From: Tetranychus cinnabarinus
Taxonomy: Eukaryota > Arthropoda > Arachnida > Trombidiformes > Tetranychidae
Assembly (NCBI GenBank): GCA_022266195.1
Contig: WHVY01000001.1
Coordinates: 10,664,001-10,728,000 of the forward strand
Direction: 5' to 3'
DNA length: 64,000 nucleotides
The position numbers were made by a program, and so were the translations under genes. Shown here piece by piece: positions 12,201 to 24,775 of this stretch; positions within the stretch are counted from its first letter, which is position 1; every line of letters starts with the position of its first letter. The notes under the pieces were generated by a model. The model did no database searches. It saw only the letters and a list, made by a program, of their open reading frames with translations, and was not told the DNA's origin.

Positions 12201-15200
12201 GAATAATCACAAGGATGAAGAGAATGATCATCATGAAAATGGGAGGCAGGAATGAAGAGGGAACAGCAAGAGGAAGGATTAAGGCTTGCTGCAGTTATAG
12301 TTTAAGTAACATTGTTAAGACTGGGAGTATGAATGCAATTTACATAAAGTTTACCTGATAATGAGAAGTTCAATGAAATGAAACCCACAAAGAGATTCAA
12401 CAGAAGACTTAATAAATCATCGAAAAATGGATTCGTCCCTGCAAGTTTTGAGAGGTGTAAAGAGAAGAGGTTTGCTGAAAGTTAAAGGTGCCTCGAAGGG
12501 GTTCTTTTGGTGCTCATGAAAGCTTCATTTTTGAATTAAATTGGTCAAATTTTCAACTAAATGCCGTCAAACTAATATTAAGAGAAAAAAGAGTTGACTG
12601 ATTTTCTTGCATGAATTTCAGATCATTAGTCCTTCAATTCTCAAAGGCATACCGATTCAATTCAGCAACTTAGCATGTAGGCTCGTAAATTTTGAATTAA
12701 ACGAGAAGTAAAAGGCTTTCACTCATTCACTTTACGAAGCTTTTCTACCAACCTGGCTATCTGTGTGAAGCCAACATGCAGAAAAATATCATGTTGTGAT
12801 AAATATTAAGGGAATGACGACCCATACGACGCTTACCGATTATTATTGGAACTTTTTCGTGGAAGAACGAAAAGATATCGAACTTTCTTTGCTACAAATG
12901 CTAGTTCGAGACAAGAAGTTGTTCAAAGCAAAAGTTAAGATGCTCTTATAAGTATCTGGAAAAAAATCAAAATTTTGTGACGATAAGGGCAATAATTGCA
13001 TTCAAGAACAAGAATTGCTTAAAACCTTATTTTAATGAACTTCATTTTTAAAGATTTAAATGTTTTGTTCATAACTTTGCTAGTTTAGTTAAGTTTGATG
13101 AAAATTATGTTTAATTTTCTCTCAAAATTCATAATCTTATTGTCAATCAATGCATGTAAAAGTTTTAATAAGAGTCACAAGTGTTTAGCTAAACATAAAT
13201 TGAAGTCAGCAATTTATTATTAATAAGAAGTCGAGAAAATTGAATAATCTTAAAGCTAAACAGTTTTGATAAGTTGAAAGTGAATGAACAATTTAAAGGT
13301 AAAAAATTTGTCCCATTTTTACATGCAACTCAAAATTGGGTAAAAAAAGGTTGAATTTTATTGAACCTTTTATGTTTACTAAAATAAAATGTAACCCATT
13401 GTTTTGTTTTTACCTCAACTTTTATCACTTTTTTGGTCATCCAAAAGACTAACATTAAGGGAAGAAAAGTTATTGCATTTTGTCTTTTTATTGATAAATT
13501 TTGATGCTCTTTGATTATTGTTTTTGTTATCATCTTGTTGCAAGTACAGATTACATGATGAAAATGCGATTGAACATGAGAGTCTGAATCAAAGGTGGAA
13601 CCAATCAGTTGCAAGATGTTTCACTTGTAACACGAAAAGAAAGACAAGAATTCTGAGGATAAAATAAAAGAGGAAAAGAAGAAGAAGAAGAAGAAGAGCA
13701 AATATGATGAGACAAATAAATTTTTACGTGATTTGGTTATAGCAAAACTTTATCAGATTAATCATTAGTTTCATCCTTCATTTTTCCTCCTTCAAGGTAA
13801 ACCAAGAGCACATGTAAAACTGAATGGTTCATTATGGTGTAAACATGAGAGAAACGATGAAACAAAGATTAAGACAAACTTTTGTAGCAAACCAAGAAGC
13901 TGTTAAGTTTTGCTCAGTTCAACAATTTAATTGAACTTGAATTTGCTTTTAAAATGTCACTTCTTTAAATGGCAACCTGACAAATTGGCACCACAAGATT
14001 GACTCAATTGATTTAAATTAACTCCAAGTGAAGTTTCACTCCCAGTGAGTCCCAGTGAATAACATTCCAGAAACAGTTCCAACAAATGAAGTTGAAAATA
14101 TTTAAACAACTTTCAACTCTTAATAAATGTTGTTTGATTAACTTGATTAACTTGAAAGCACATAAAGGCTGTTAATGTTTCAGGAAATATTGAGTTTCCT
14201 TTAATCACATTCTCATAATTGGTGACTTTGTTATTATCATTTGGTTCAAAGTCGAGAAGGAAAAGTTAATGATATTGATTATTTCATTGAAACAGCCTTC
14301 AGCTATTTATTCAATTCAATTTAAAATTGAATAGTTTGAATGAAATTCCAGTTTATTTAATTAAAAGTTTAACTTGAAAATGAAATGTTAACCAATCGTT
14401 GAAATGATTAAACATTGAACAGAAGCGTTTATGAATAATAAATTGAACCATTTTTAGCCACTTAAACTTGTAAAGCTTTAAGATTTTCATGTCAATTTAG
14501 CAGAGAATCGTGTTAATCATGAAATTTTAAACTTTTATGGAAATGAAAAGTTCTGAAAATGCAATGAATAAAGTTGAACAATGTTTTTGTTTTTTTCGTT
14601 CACTTTTCTGTTCTGTCATTTCTCAACCTTTTCTCATTCATTTTCAGGTTTCTCGCTGGTTTCTGCTTCATCTGTTCATCTTGAATACAATTCATTTCTA
14701 GCCTGGTTTTATCATGCAACATGATGAGTATGGTGATGATGTTGATGAAAAGGAATATTTTCTTTATAAAGAATCGCGCAAAAATGAAAATGTCTTTATC
14801 ACATTACCATGCAACTTTCATGATAACCTTTACAGTCTTTTTTTTCACTTCCAGAACAGAACTTTTTTTCTCTCTTTTCATTCTTTTCTTCATTTGAGGA
14901 AACTTTTTTGCACTTCCATTGCCTGCATCTTTATCATTTGGAATGTAAAATTCATGAAAATTTCATTGATCATCTTTGTGACTTTTTTCTTCTCCCTGTT
15001 ACTCTGAAACAAGAGAAACATTTTTCAAGTTTAATATCGTTTTATAAGTGAATCGATTAAGGCATTTCTGTTTAGCTTTATTCTTAAACAAAGGTTGACT
15101 TTGGTGATAACTATAATGAACAATGTTGACACAAAATTCAGTTGCAATATCAGCTAAGCATCCTTGAAGCTTATTTCAAGATCCTGCTGAAAACACAATC

Positions 15201-18200
15201 TAATCAGGCTCGTTATTAAAAATCGCAAATTCGATTGAAGATATTATAGTTTTGTCAAAATTTTGACAGTTGCAATGACCAACTACTAAAGCGACAAATT
15301 GAGGAATTGTAATTCGGGGTGTATCCGGTCAATGGAAAAAATGTTGGTCAATCTTGGTTAAAAGACTATCTTGGTTAAAAAGTTGTTAAGAAAAAGATGT
15401 TCTTATCTCATCTTTTTCTTAACAACTTTGTCTTTTAACCAAGATTAACCAACATTTTTTCCATTGACCGGATACACCCTCGAAAAACAATTGCCATTCA
15501 TGCAATTTCATGTTAGTAAAATGATCAAAATGATGATTCAATGTCGATTCAAAACATGAAAGGAAATCAAAGTCTTTGCGATTCATTAAACATCCAATTC
15601 TAATAGTAGTTCAACGCTATTTAGCTTAAAATAACAATTTGCATCAATTAATGTCTTTTAAGTCATTTGTGCAAAAGCAAAGCGAATAATCAAGATTTTT
15701 TTGCGTTTTGTGATCGAGCAAAGATCTGCGAAATGCATAACAAACAGTTGATCATCAGAACAACAGAAAACCTAAACAAGACCGCACAAAACGGACTCCG
15801 AATAGCCAAAGCTTGTAAGCGCAACAAAACAAAAGCAACCCAAGAAACAAACTGAACCCTCCAAGTAATCACTTTTTATGCCTTTCCATTCATCGACTAA
15901 TGTTCAATTGGAAAGCAAAAGTTGAGATCAAAAATGAAGCACAAAACTGGTCATAAATTTTGTGACAATTATTCAACTGAAACTGGATAAAAAGGTAAAG
16001 ATTAATTGTTGTAATTCTGGTAAATGAATGTCAGGAAGAAACAGAAAACATTTGTTCTGTAAATGTTTTAAACATGAATAATTGTTCTGTTAATCAATTG
16101 TTCTTACCGTTCTATCACCAAGTTGACGGATTTTGCAGTGAAGATGAGCAGTTTTACCCAATTGTGTGGTCACATTGTCAACGTTATTGTCGTCGAAGTA
16201 AGGCTTAAAGGTTGGATCGTCCCAGGATGACAAGGGACGTGAAGGTGGCTCTATCTTGGTCGTGGCCCCAAAGATGCGTTTATATGAAAATAGATGCGAT
16301 TCTAAAGGTAGAAGAGATGAAAAGAGGAAAAGTTTAGTCTTTTGATGTGAACAATAAATGGAATGGAAAAGATTGAGAAATGAATTTCATTTAAATTTTT
16401 TCTTCTCCATTCATTCGAAGTCATTCAGCTTTGACTGATTATCTTTCATTCAATGTTTTCCATCTTCTCTTGCTCTTCTTTTGTTTTCTTTTTTGACATC
16501 TTTTCATCTTGTTTAGTTCATCCTTTTTCCCATCATTATCATCATTGCTCATTCTCATTTTATTCATTCTCTTTCCCTGATTCATCACATTCATCACACA
16601 CATGTACATACACACACAGAGACACAGTTTCTCATCTTAATTTAGGGAATCCAAGAAGGCAAAAGGCGAAAAACAAAAGCAAAATTGTCACAAGAATAAC
16701 CTTAAAATGTCAAAGACAATTTAGGGATTGAAAGGTTAATGGAGTCACTATCAGTCTAACCAATTTATTCATTCATTTTTGCTCTTCCAGTATCGTTCAA
16801 CTTTCGCATTTCCTATCAGATTTTTGCAACTTTTTTTGTCCCTCAACTTTCTTACCCTAGGTCAGTGGATGGTCAGTAGAAGGAGAAAAAAAGAGACAAA
16901 ACTGAGGTAACAAGAGGCACAATAGGTGTGTTAATACAAGATGCATTCAAGTTGAATGAACAACACGAAAAAGGAGTTTTCACAAGTTGACCAGAGAAAA
17001 AAAAGAGACACTCATTGATCACATTATCTGATGAAGAAGTGAAAATGAACAACAACAAATGTTGGATGAAAGACGAGCAAATGTTACAAAGCAAGTCAAC
17101 TTAAACTCCCTGAGGCTGAGGTTAACAGAGACTTTGATTGAGTCTCCTTCAAGATGATGGAAAATGAGTGATGGAAAAATATTGTTCACCATGAGACACT
17201 TCATGAGACAGATTATGCTTCACCTTTCCTGGCCAAAGTTATAACCTTTTTCATTGAAAGTCAAAACTTGAAAAATTCAATCAACTTTAATTTACCAAGC
17301 TTGAGGCAAGTTTAACTCAAAATTTAGTCCAACACAGTTGACTTGTTAGGTTGAGACTTGCAAGTGTTGCCAGCCTTAGACTCGATGAAAGGGAGAAAAG
17401 TGTTCAAAACTAATCAAAAATGTTCAAATGTTTGGATTGACAGGGAGTTGAACAAGTAAACCACTTGAAACTGATCAGATGAAAGTGGAATTTCGTTGAG
17501 ATTTGAGATGAAAATTTGAAAACTTGAGATACATGCAATAATTATCTTTCATGATTATCAAGAGCTTTGTTTTGTTTCATGTTTCCTCATCTATTCTGGT
17601 TAATCTCATTAGACAATTACAATGAACTTGTAAGCACAACTTGACGTAAAATAAAAATGAACCAAATTGATCTAATTATATGTGAATGTTTTTCCTGTGT
17701 TGATTGTCATTGAACGTTCCTAATCAAATTATTGGTTCACTTGATTAACTGATAACTTTAAAGTTCAAGTTATTTGAGAAGTGGAATTGAATAAACTCTG
17801 TTAATGCTTTTGTTGACTTGCAGTTGTAATGATAATAATCAATACATTTAGACGATGAAAGGGAATCAGAATTATCGTCAGAAATTTTATTTTCTCTGGT
17901 TGAGCAGTCTGAATGTAACTTGAAACTTTATTCCTTGTGTGATTATTTTAATTGATTCAATTGACGGATGATCGATGGATAATGATTTGAGTAAAGATTG
18001 AAAATGAAAAATGTTGTTCCAATTAGCGTTGAAATTGGTCTGATTTAATTGTTGAGTGAACACAAAAGTGTAAAAAGATTGAACCCTGTCAAATGAATAT
18101 TATTGAAAAGTAATCTGATAAAGTTTGTGACAAGAATTTTGATGAAAATTTTGATGGAAATTATGATTGAAATGTTTAAAGTTTGCGAATGATAAAATGT

Positions 18201-21200
18201 TGTCAACTGATTTGAATAAAATTTCAATGTAATTCAAATTGAAGTGACACAATTTGATGCTTATCAAGATGAACATAATGGTGAAAAATGAGGCAACTTT
18301 TCATTTTCTCCGACAAATTTTGTTCCATGCAAATTTGCTTACAATTTTCATGTTAACTATAACAATAACTAACTCTTTGGCCTCTTCCAGGTTGATTGTC
18401 CATTGCAATCGAGTTTTTGGTCCAATGCAGAGTAAATTTTTCTCTTTTCTTTTCAACCAGATTCGATTTCTATAAGAATTTGTACAAAAAAATTCGAGAA
18501 TCACTTCACTTAAAGCTTTGTATTGCTTTAAAAACGATTTTTTGGTCGAATGCATTTCGAATGGGAAAACATTCTTCCAAACTATCTAAGTCATCGATCG
18601 AATACGCATTTGTTGTGCTATCGCTATAGACACTTTTGAATGCCTAGCAAGTATTTGGTTCCAAGTCTTATTGTATTCGCTACGAAAACAAAGCAAATGC
18701 TATCGTTTTAAACTTTCGAGAAACAACAGAACTGACAAATAACTCTTAAGATTTTAGATCAATAGCAATGATCATCTTTTGCGAATATGAGCATCTTTGA
18801 TAACCTTCAGATGAATTTACAAACAGAACAGATATTATAACAATATATCAATAATAGCTATTTCTGAGCATTGTCTTACATTCTTACATGTTTAAGTGAT
18901 AAATTGTTCATCTACACTCCAACAATTGAAGAAACTGTGCTCAAAGGTTAAGAAAAGCCATTGATATCAATCTCTTTTCTTTTCAACCAGATTCGATTTC
19001 ACAAAAAATTCGGAAATCACTTCACTAAAGCTTCGCATTGCTTTTAAAATGGTCTAAATAGCCTGGTCGAATGCATTTTGAATGGAAAGCTTTCAGAATG
19101 CATCCAAATCTATTCAAATCATCGATCAAATGCGTATTTGCAAAGTATCAACAATGAACAATTAACACCGGTTTTAAATCATTTGCAGGTTGCAAAAAGA
19201 TTCTTACGTGCACTTCCAGCTAACAACTAGTGTTCATCAACGAGTATGCCATTAATGTTTGCAAATATTGTTAAACATTGAACAATTAGTTGATAGAAAA
19301 CATGATTTTAGTTACAATTGAGTCACAATCAAGTTAATCGTGTTTACAAAAACTTAGACTTAAGCGTTTATTAAAAGCATTTTGTCACTCTTAAGCATTT
19401 ATGATTGCTTTTTGTTTTGCTTTTATGGTCGGTTTTATTCGTCTTTGCGAATGTTTTTGGATCAATTTGATGAAATTAACTTTTCACATTTTGTTTTATT
19501 GCTCGAAATGGCCGATCATTTCAATCGTCCTTTTTGGCTCTTCTAATGAAATTAGCATTGAATTGTGATTAACAAGCTTACTTGACCATTACCGTGAATC
19601 ACTAATCAATCAGTAAATCATTTTTAGTCTCAACCTTTTTGTACCAACTAATTGTTTCTGCTTTAATTGACCCTGGCTAATGATCGGACTCAATACAAAC
19701 TGTAACTTTTATCGATGTCAATTTGAATTAACTCAAGAGACTCATTAAGTAATTGATTGCTCTTTTTGTTTCCTTCGTTACTTTTAATCTAATAACATTT
19801 CATACCAATTACAGCAGTTAATCAAGAGTCTAGAAGACCCGAAGTAAAGCAAATGAAATTTTTCAACTAATAAATTTCATGAGAACAAATCGATTGTAAA
19901 TTTCCAAATGAATAACGATCAGCTTTTAAACTTAAAACTGAAACAATAAGCAAAACTGGATAGCAATTGATCGAGAACAAGATTGAGAGCGGAAAATGAT
20001 GAAAATGATCTTAAATTGGTCAGCACATTCAGTTCATTACCAGTCAAACTTCGTCTAATTCATTTAACTGTTAATGGTTAAACAATTAGATGGAATTGAA
20101 TTAGGTATCATCAGGATTCCTGTCATCAAATCCAGGGAATTGTGATCCTGACTGACTACTGAAAACTAAAATAAAAACTGAAACAAAATGATGGTTAATT
20201 TAGTTATGGAAAGGACTTTAAAAGGTAAAAAGTTTTCTACTTCACTGTTTTATAACATTTCAGTCTAAATAAAGCTCAAGATGACATCTTGTTCACGGTA
20301 CAATATTATTCAAAAATGAGTGGGTTTGATAGCGTTTGCAGGTAACAAAGACAAAATAGAATCGAATTAGATTTACATTCCGAAATTGGAAATATTGACC
20401 AAAAATACTATTGATTTTCATTCCACTTATACATTTGTATCTTTTCTCGTCACTTCAATAGTAATATTGTCTCAATTTGATTCTTCTTTGATTCGAAATT
20501 CGTACAAATCTTCAAATCAAGCGATATCAACATGCATACCAATTTAGGGTGTATCCGGTCAATGGAAAAAATGTTGGTTAATCTTGGTTAAAAGACAAAG
20601 TTGTTAAGAAAAAGATGAGATAAGAACATCTTTTTCTTAACAACTTTTTAACCAAGATAGTCTTTTAACCAAGATTGACCAACATTTTTTCCATTGACCG
20701 GATACACCCTTAAGACCAATTCAAACATCGCTGGAAAGCCAAAAATGAACAATATTTTCGGTAAAACATGATCATTGTAACATTTTAACATTAAACTAGA
20801 ATAATTTTGCAAATGATTGGTTTTCTTTCAGATCATGCGAGTGTTCAAATGGCTGGAGCAAAACTGAAAATGCTCATCATTTTACTTTAAATGCTCATTA
20901 TTAAAAGAAGCAGAAATGCATATTCAGTAACTCGAACTCACAATTTTCTCGAATAACAACACAGTTGAAAACAGCACTAATAGGATTTGCTTTTGCACAA
21001 TGCATTTGGTTAATTATTGGTTTAAAAGACAATAGTCAAAGGCGTTCAAGGCCAAACGATAAAATATTTAGGACCATTTTAATTTCGAAGAGTTAAATGC
21101 TGACCCGAATTTTTCGAAAACAAAAATAAAACGAAATTTGATTGTAATAATTTTCAATTTTAATTGTATAACATGCAAATAAAGTTACAATAACGATTGC

Positions 21201-24200
21201 AATGTAATCATGTAACGAAACATTCGTACAAGGTTCGAGACTCGTGTTTCCATCTTTAGAAGCAAAAATTTTGGACTTTAAATGCATTTCGAATTATTTT
21301 GGAAAATTTTCGATTCTGATTAGAATATAAAAGGCATTCTTTATTACTTATTCAATCTGATGAATTTCGAATCGATTTTGAAGGCAATTTTTTTCTGAAA
21401 CAAAATTTTATGCTTATTTGTTTATACTGCAAACTTTTAGTTTAAAATGAACCTTCAATTTGTTGGATTTAGCAAAAAGATAGAAACTTTGATTCGAAGG
21501 GCAAAGTTGAAATCAAGTTGCAAGTTGTTTGGATTTTCCGAGTTACTCTTGATTTGATTTTGTTTGCTATTTTGTTTGTTGTCTTTCGTTTGAAACGTGA
21601 TAATGTTTCTGATGAATCGATGGATCTCATGTTGAACCCCATGAATCAATTGTTGAAAGGGAAAAGTAAAACATGAAAAAAGAGCAACAACAAAAACTGG
21701 GCACAAGTTGATCAATTTAACCGAAAAGATAAACAATGAGAATTGATCAGCACATTAAAGTAGTTGTTCAACATTACATTTGGATTTGGTAAGCGTAAAG
21801 ACTAAGTCAATAGATCAGTTAATTGCTCAACAAAAGCAAACCCAGAACAAGTAAAAGATCAGGAAATTGGGTAAAACCAATAATATACAATTTCACCTAA
21901 AAATGAAATGTCAACCCGAAAATTGAGTTCCACCCTGAAATAGACTTAACCAACCAAAAGAAGTGCAAACTTGAACAAACCCAAAACATTTCCAAAGCTA
22001 TTAACTCAACTCGAACAACAACTTGACCAAAATCACAACTCAAAGACATTTCTCAATACGAAAAGCAAAAGGCCAAACTCATCGCACCTTCAACAGATCG
22101 ACTCATCAAGGAAATTCTGAAAAAGATGAATTCGAAGCTAAAATCGAAAAACATTAAAATATTGAGAAATGATGAAACAAATGGTCAGAGTGAACAGTTT
22201 CAAGCCATTTCTGAATAGTAAATGATAAAATCCAAATTCATTGGAAGTGATATTCAAGCAATCGATGAAATTTGGAAAAAGATTAACAATGAATTCGAAA
22301 CTGAAATTGAAAGTTTGAAAAATGATGAAACAAATGAAATGAGACTCGGTGAAACAATTGAACGGTTAATAATGTGAATCATGTAAACACAATGATATTG
22401 ATACGTTTTATCATCGATAAAAGGTAAATGCTGTAAATGATAACTGTGCGTGTCTAAAGTCAACCCTTTTTGACATGAGATATCAACATCTTCATCATGT
22501 TTATCATGAATGTTTCTTTTCCTCCCAAAATTCTTTTACAATGTTCACCTCGACTTCATGATTATTGTCGATTTTGATGATCGAAGAAATGGAACACAGA
22601 AAAGCCTGTGACTCAATTCATGGTCCACCAAGTTTCTCTGTACCATTGTTTGTTTTACATGAGAATTCATTTTTTTCTCTGCATTTTATCATTTCTGGTT
22701 CCAGTTGAGTGACCAAATAATTTTGAGAAAAAAAGCAAAAAAAGAATCAAAAATGAATGATAATAATGATTGTAAGCAAAAGTAAAGGGCGAAATATTCA
22801 CCAATAAAATAATCTAAAGGTATGATAACAGGGAAGGCAGGGAATGATATTCTTCTTCTAATAACGATAAAGTTAATGTTAACCTTTGGTAGAAACGAAG
22901 GAAAAGCTTTCGATTTTGATTCTTCTTCACTTTCTTTTTGAATCGTTGATTGACTCCATTGACTGAAACTAATCAGTAAACTTAATGATTTCCATGTTTA
23001 ATACACTTCATCATGATCAATCATGCTAATAGGATCAATGAGAAGAGGAGAAAAGATAAAAGTTTAAATATTTTTCAAGTGTCTATTGAATAATAAATGA
23101 TGAAAAACTGGGAGTTTTTTTTATTATCGCTTGTTATTAATATTTTCTGTGAACAATTTTTCAACTTTTCTTTTCAGCCTTTTGCTTCCTCATTTGTTGT
23201 TTCATTTGAATGAACATTTTTCAGTGTTTATTTTCACATCAACTTGAACATCATTATTCAAGAGATGAACCTGAGAAGAAGAAGAAAAAATTTGTCTAAT
23301 GACAATCAATCGCGATAATGGATCATGAGCAAGTTTCATTCCAAGTCCAGAGAAAAAAAAAGTTCAAAGAAAAGTCTTTGCATCTTTCAACATTCAATGT
23401 AATCATATTAGTTTCTTGTTTTGAAAAGGTAAGAAGGAAAAGGTTTCGATATTAAAAGTTTATCATGAAAAGCTGGGAATGAACAAGTTACTCAATGGTA
23501 ATGAAAGGTTAGACAAGATGATTTCATGTGTTACTGTATTAGCTCATCAGATTAAATGTGATTAACCAACCATTAAACCAATCATATGCTAATTAAGAGG
23601 CTTATAAGGCTTAGCATTTTTCGGGTCAAAACTTTTTTTTCTCCTTTAAACATTTTCTTTTGTTTTTCCGATTCTCAGAGTTTTTCATATCAAAAGATCA
23701 ACCTCGAAATGTTTCCTTGTAATCGATTCAAACTCTTGATCTTCATTATTCCTCGAAAAACAATGAAACATTTTTTGCTGCGATTCTCATATTTTCATGA
23801 TATTTTTTTCTGTGAAAAGAAACTCTTTTTTGTGTTCAGCTTTTGTTAATTCATTATTCATCAACATATTATTGAGTCAGCTATTTTTGACACAAAATGT
23901 GACAGTTTGTGGAACTGATTGTGGTCAGAGTTTAGCTGACCTGGTCATGATTTGTTTTCTGTCATCAATGAAACTAATCTGTTGATGGAAATTTTAAATT
24001 GAATTTTAATGTTAAGTATTCATGAGTTGGATCATTTGAAACATTTTTATGTTCATTTGGTAAATTTAAACACTTTTTATCTCTTTTTCATTTGGAGTGA
24101 AAGTTTATTCAAAATGAATATTAACATGAAAATGTAAAGAGAACTGGCAAGATTAATTAAAACGTTAATCAAGTGATTCCATTAAAGCTGTTAATTTTGC

Positions 24201-24775
24201 ATGTTTTCATCATTTAGTTGATTCATGAAAATTATTCTGTTTACTCTTCAAAGGGTTTGATTAACTTTTTCTAGTATGGAAGGGATTCAATGAAATTCAA
24301 TAAGGATCATATCGAGTAACATGTTTAATCAATTTTAGCACAACTTACCTAGACTTTTCTTGCTAATCTTGTCATTGTAATTGATATAATTTTTGTTGTT
24401 GTAATTGGTGTTTCCATCAACAGTTGAAAAGAAATTGAGAAATAAAATGATAAAATTTATTGAAGTTCGCAAAGTGAATCCACAATTTGAAGGCAGAAAA
24501 TGTAAGAAACTTTTCAAGGAAACATTTTTATTCACGTAAATGATCATTGATTGAAGCCGAGGTTCAACTGGAGTTTGATGCTGTTGATGAGAGCCTCTAG
24601 GTTGATGTTTGAGGTTATCATCAGGGTGACCATGTTGAGGTTGCCGATGAGAGTTGACAGTTGACCTGCGATGTGAAGGTGCTAAGGATGATGATGATTC
24701 AGGTTGTGCTGGTGATGCAGTGAGAGTGGGTTGAGTTGAACGGTTTTCCAGCTGCGATAACATTTCGTAAAGCAA
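2782..24775 (-). CDS. dpr: Dpr-family two-Ig cell-surface protein (exons join 24349-24775, 16108-16301, 6290-6500, 2782-3275)
   Basis: Neuronal cell-surface recognition protein of the Dpr (defective proboscis extension response) family; in insects these pair with DIP proteins to specify synaptic partners. The four exons join in phases 1, 0, 1 with no stops. Counting from the ATG at 24547 the protein is 365 residues: a hydrophobic stretch at about 30-43 (signal sequence), a variable stem, Ig domain 1 with Cys122 and Cys184 (LHCKIRQLGD, VSWVRQKDLHILTVG, DAGIYECQVS), Ig domain 2 with Cys225 and Cys286 (VNLTC, VFWYHDG, DSGEYSC), a Ser-rich linker, and a hydrophobic C-terminus (INWSIYFFGWLVI) that could be a GPI-attachment signal or a short anchor. 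KDLHILTVG, RYTYTSDQRF and DWTLEIKYVQ are hallmark Dpr stretches. The frame is open upstream to about 24833 with another ATG at 24763, so the start is uncertain. Introns of about 8, 9.6 and 3 kb are long compared with the other genes here. Confidence 0.93.
3276..6289 (-). other. Dpr intron 3
   Basis: 3.0-kb GT-AG intron. AT-rich, with ATG/CAT-type trinucleotide runs around 4750-4790. The short open frames at 4605-4793 and 5256-5737 look like chance. Confidence 0.7.
6290..6500 (-). CDS. dpr: Dpr coding exon 3 (core of Ig domain 1)
   Basis: 211 nt between the acceptor TTTCAG|GTTTCT and the donor TTG|GTAAGC. It holds the conserved VSWVRQKDLHILTVG and DDAGIYECQVSTEPKMS that identify the family. 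Confidence 0.93.
12731..12951 (+). pseudogene. Decayed coding-like relic, unidentified
   Basis: Two adjoining frames read like protein in an otherwise non-coding intron. One encodes LFYQPGYLCEANMQKN and stops at about 12799. A second, overlapping frame, with ATG at 12814 and stop at 12949-12951, encodes 45 residues including LTDYYWNFFVEERKDIELS. Base composition and codon choice are less AT-biased than the surroundings. It may be an old transposon or processed-gene fragment with a frameshift; I do not recognise the family. Confidence 0.25.
13675..13697. repeat. (GAA)n microsatellite
   Basis: Uninterrupted GAA repeat of about seven units inside Dpr intron 2. Confidence 0.8.
15317..15479 (+). 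mobile_element. Foldback MITE, copy 1
   Basis: 163-bp element beginning GGGTGTATCCGGTCAATGG and ending with its reverse complement. Most of the element is two arms that pair, separated by a short AT-rich loop; the left arm carries a 14-base extra segment (TATCTTGGTTAAAA). The flanks are TCG on both sides, so a 3-bp target duplication is likely. No coding capacity, so mobility must come from a transposase elsewhere. Short GGG...CCC ends and a 3-bp duplication fit a PIF/Harbinger-type origin, but that assignment is inference. Confidence 0.85.
16108..16301 (-). CDS. dpr: Dpr coding exon 2 (stem and start of Ig domain 1)
   Basis: 194 nt from the acceptor CTTTAG|AATCGC to the donor ACG|GTAAGA. 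Its first two bases complete a codon begun in exon 1. It encodes KPYFDDNNVDNVTTQLGKT, the usual Dpr lead-in to Ig1, and the first Ig1 cysteine in AHLHCKIRQLGD. Confidence 0.93.
18441..18610 (+). repeat. Diverged direct repeat, copy A
   Basis: About 170 bp starting TCTCTTTTCTTTTCAACCAG and continuing through ATCACTTCACT, GGTCGAATGCATTT and TCATCGATCGAATACGCATT. It aligns with copy B about 530 bp downstream with many substitutions and small indels. Confidence 0.75.
18971..19140 (+). repeat. Diverged direct repeat, copy B
   Basis: Same order of blocks as copy A: the first 30 bases identical, then TCACTTCACTAAAGC, GGTCGAATGCATTTTGAATG and TCATCGATCAAATGCGTATT. Either an old local duplication or two insertions of one repeat family. 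Confidence 0.75.
20547..20709 (-). mobile_element. Foldback MITE, copy 2
   Basis: 163 bp. Read base by base it is the exact reverse complement of the copy at 15317-15479. It is flanked by TTA on both sides, a 3-bp target duplication different from that of copy 1, so the two are independent insertions rather than a segmental duplication. Confidence 0.85.
24349..24775 (-). CDS. dpr: Dpr coding exon 1 (N-terminus)
   Basis: It ends at the strong donor CTAG|GTAAGT (phase 1), which joins exactly in frame to the next exon to make a Glu codon. The ATG at 24545-24547 gives the shortest N-terminus before the hydrophobic stretch SINFIILFLNFF. Upstream the frame is open through Gln/His/Ser/Pro-rich sequence with another ATG at 24761-24763. 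The given upper limit is a frame position, not a proven start or acceptor. Confidence 0.75.

Larger units (their letters stand above)
6501..16107 (-). other. Dpr intron 2
   Basis: 9.6-kb intron. It contains a (GAA)n run at 13675-13697, a decayed coding-like stretch near 12731-12951 and one foldback element copy at 15317-15479. The rest is AT-rich sequence without recognisable genes. Confidence 0.65.
16302..24348 (-). other. Dpr intron 1
   Basis: 8.0-kb intron. It contains a diverged direct repeat (18441-18610 and 18971-19140) and the second foldback element copy (20547-20709). The rest is AT-rich and I see no coding exon in it. Confidence 0.65.

Noticed and set aside
15667..15855. 62-codon frame rich in Lys, Asn and Thr
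   Set aside because: Composition is less AT-biased than its surroundings, but no motif and no splice context; too weak to call.
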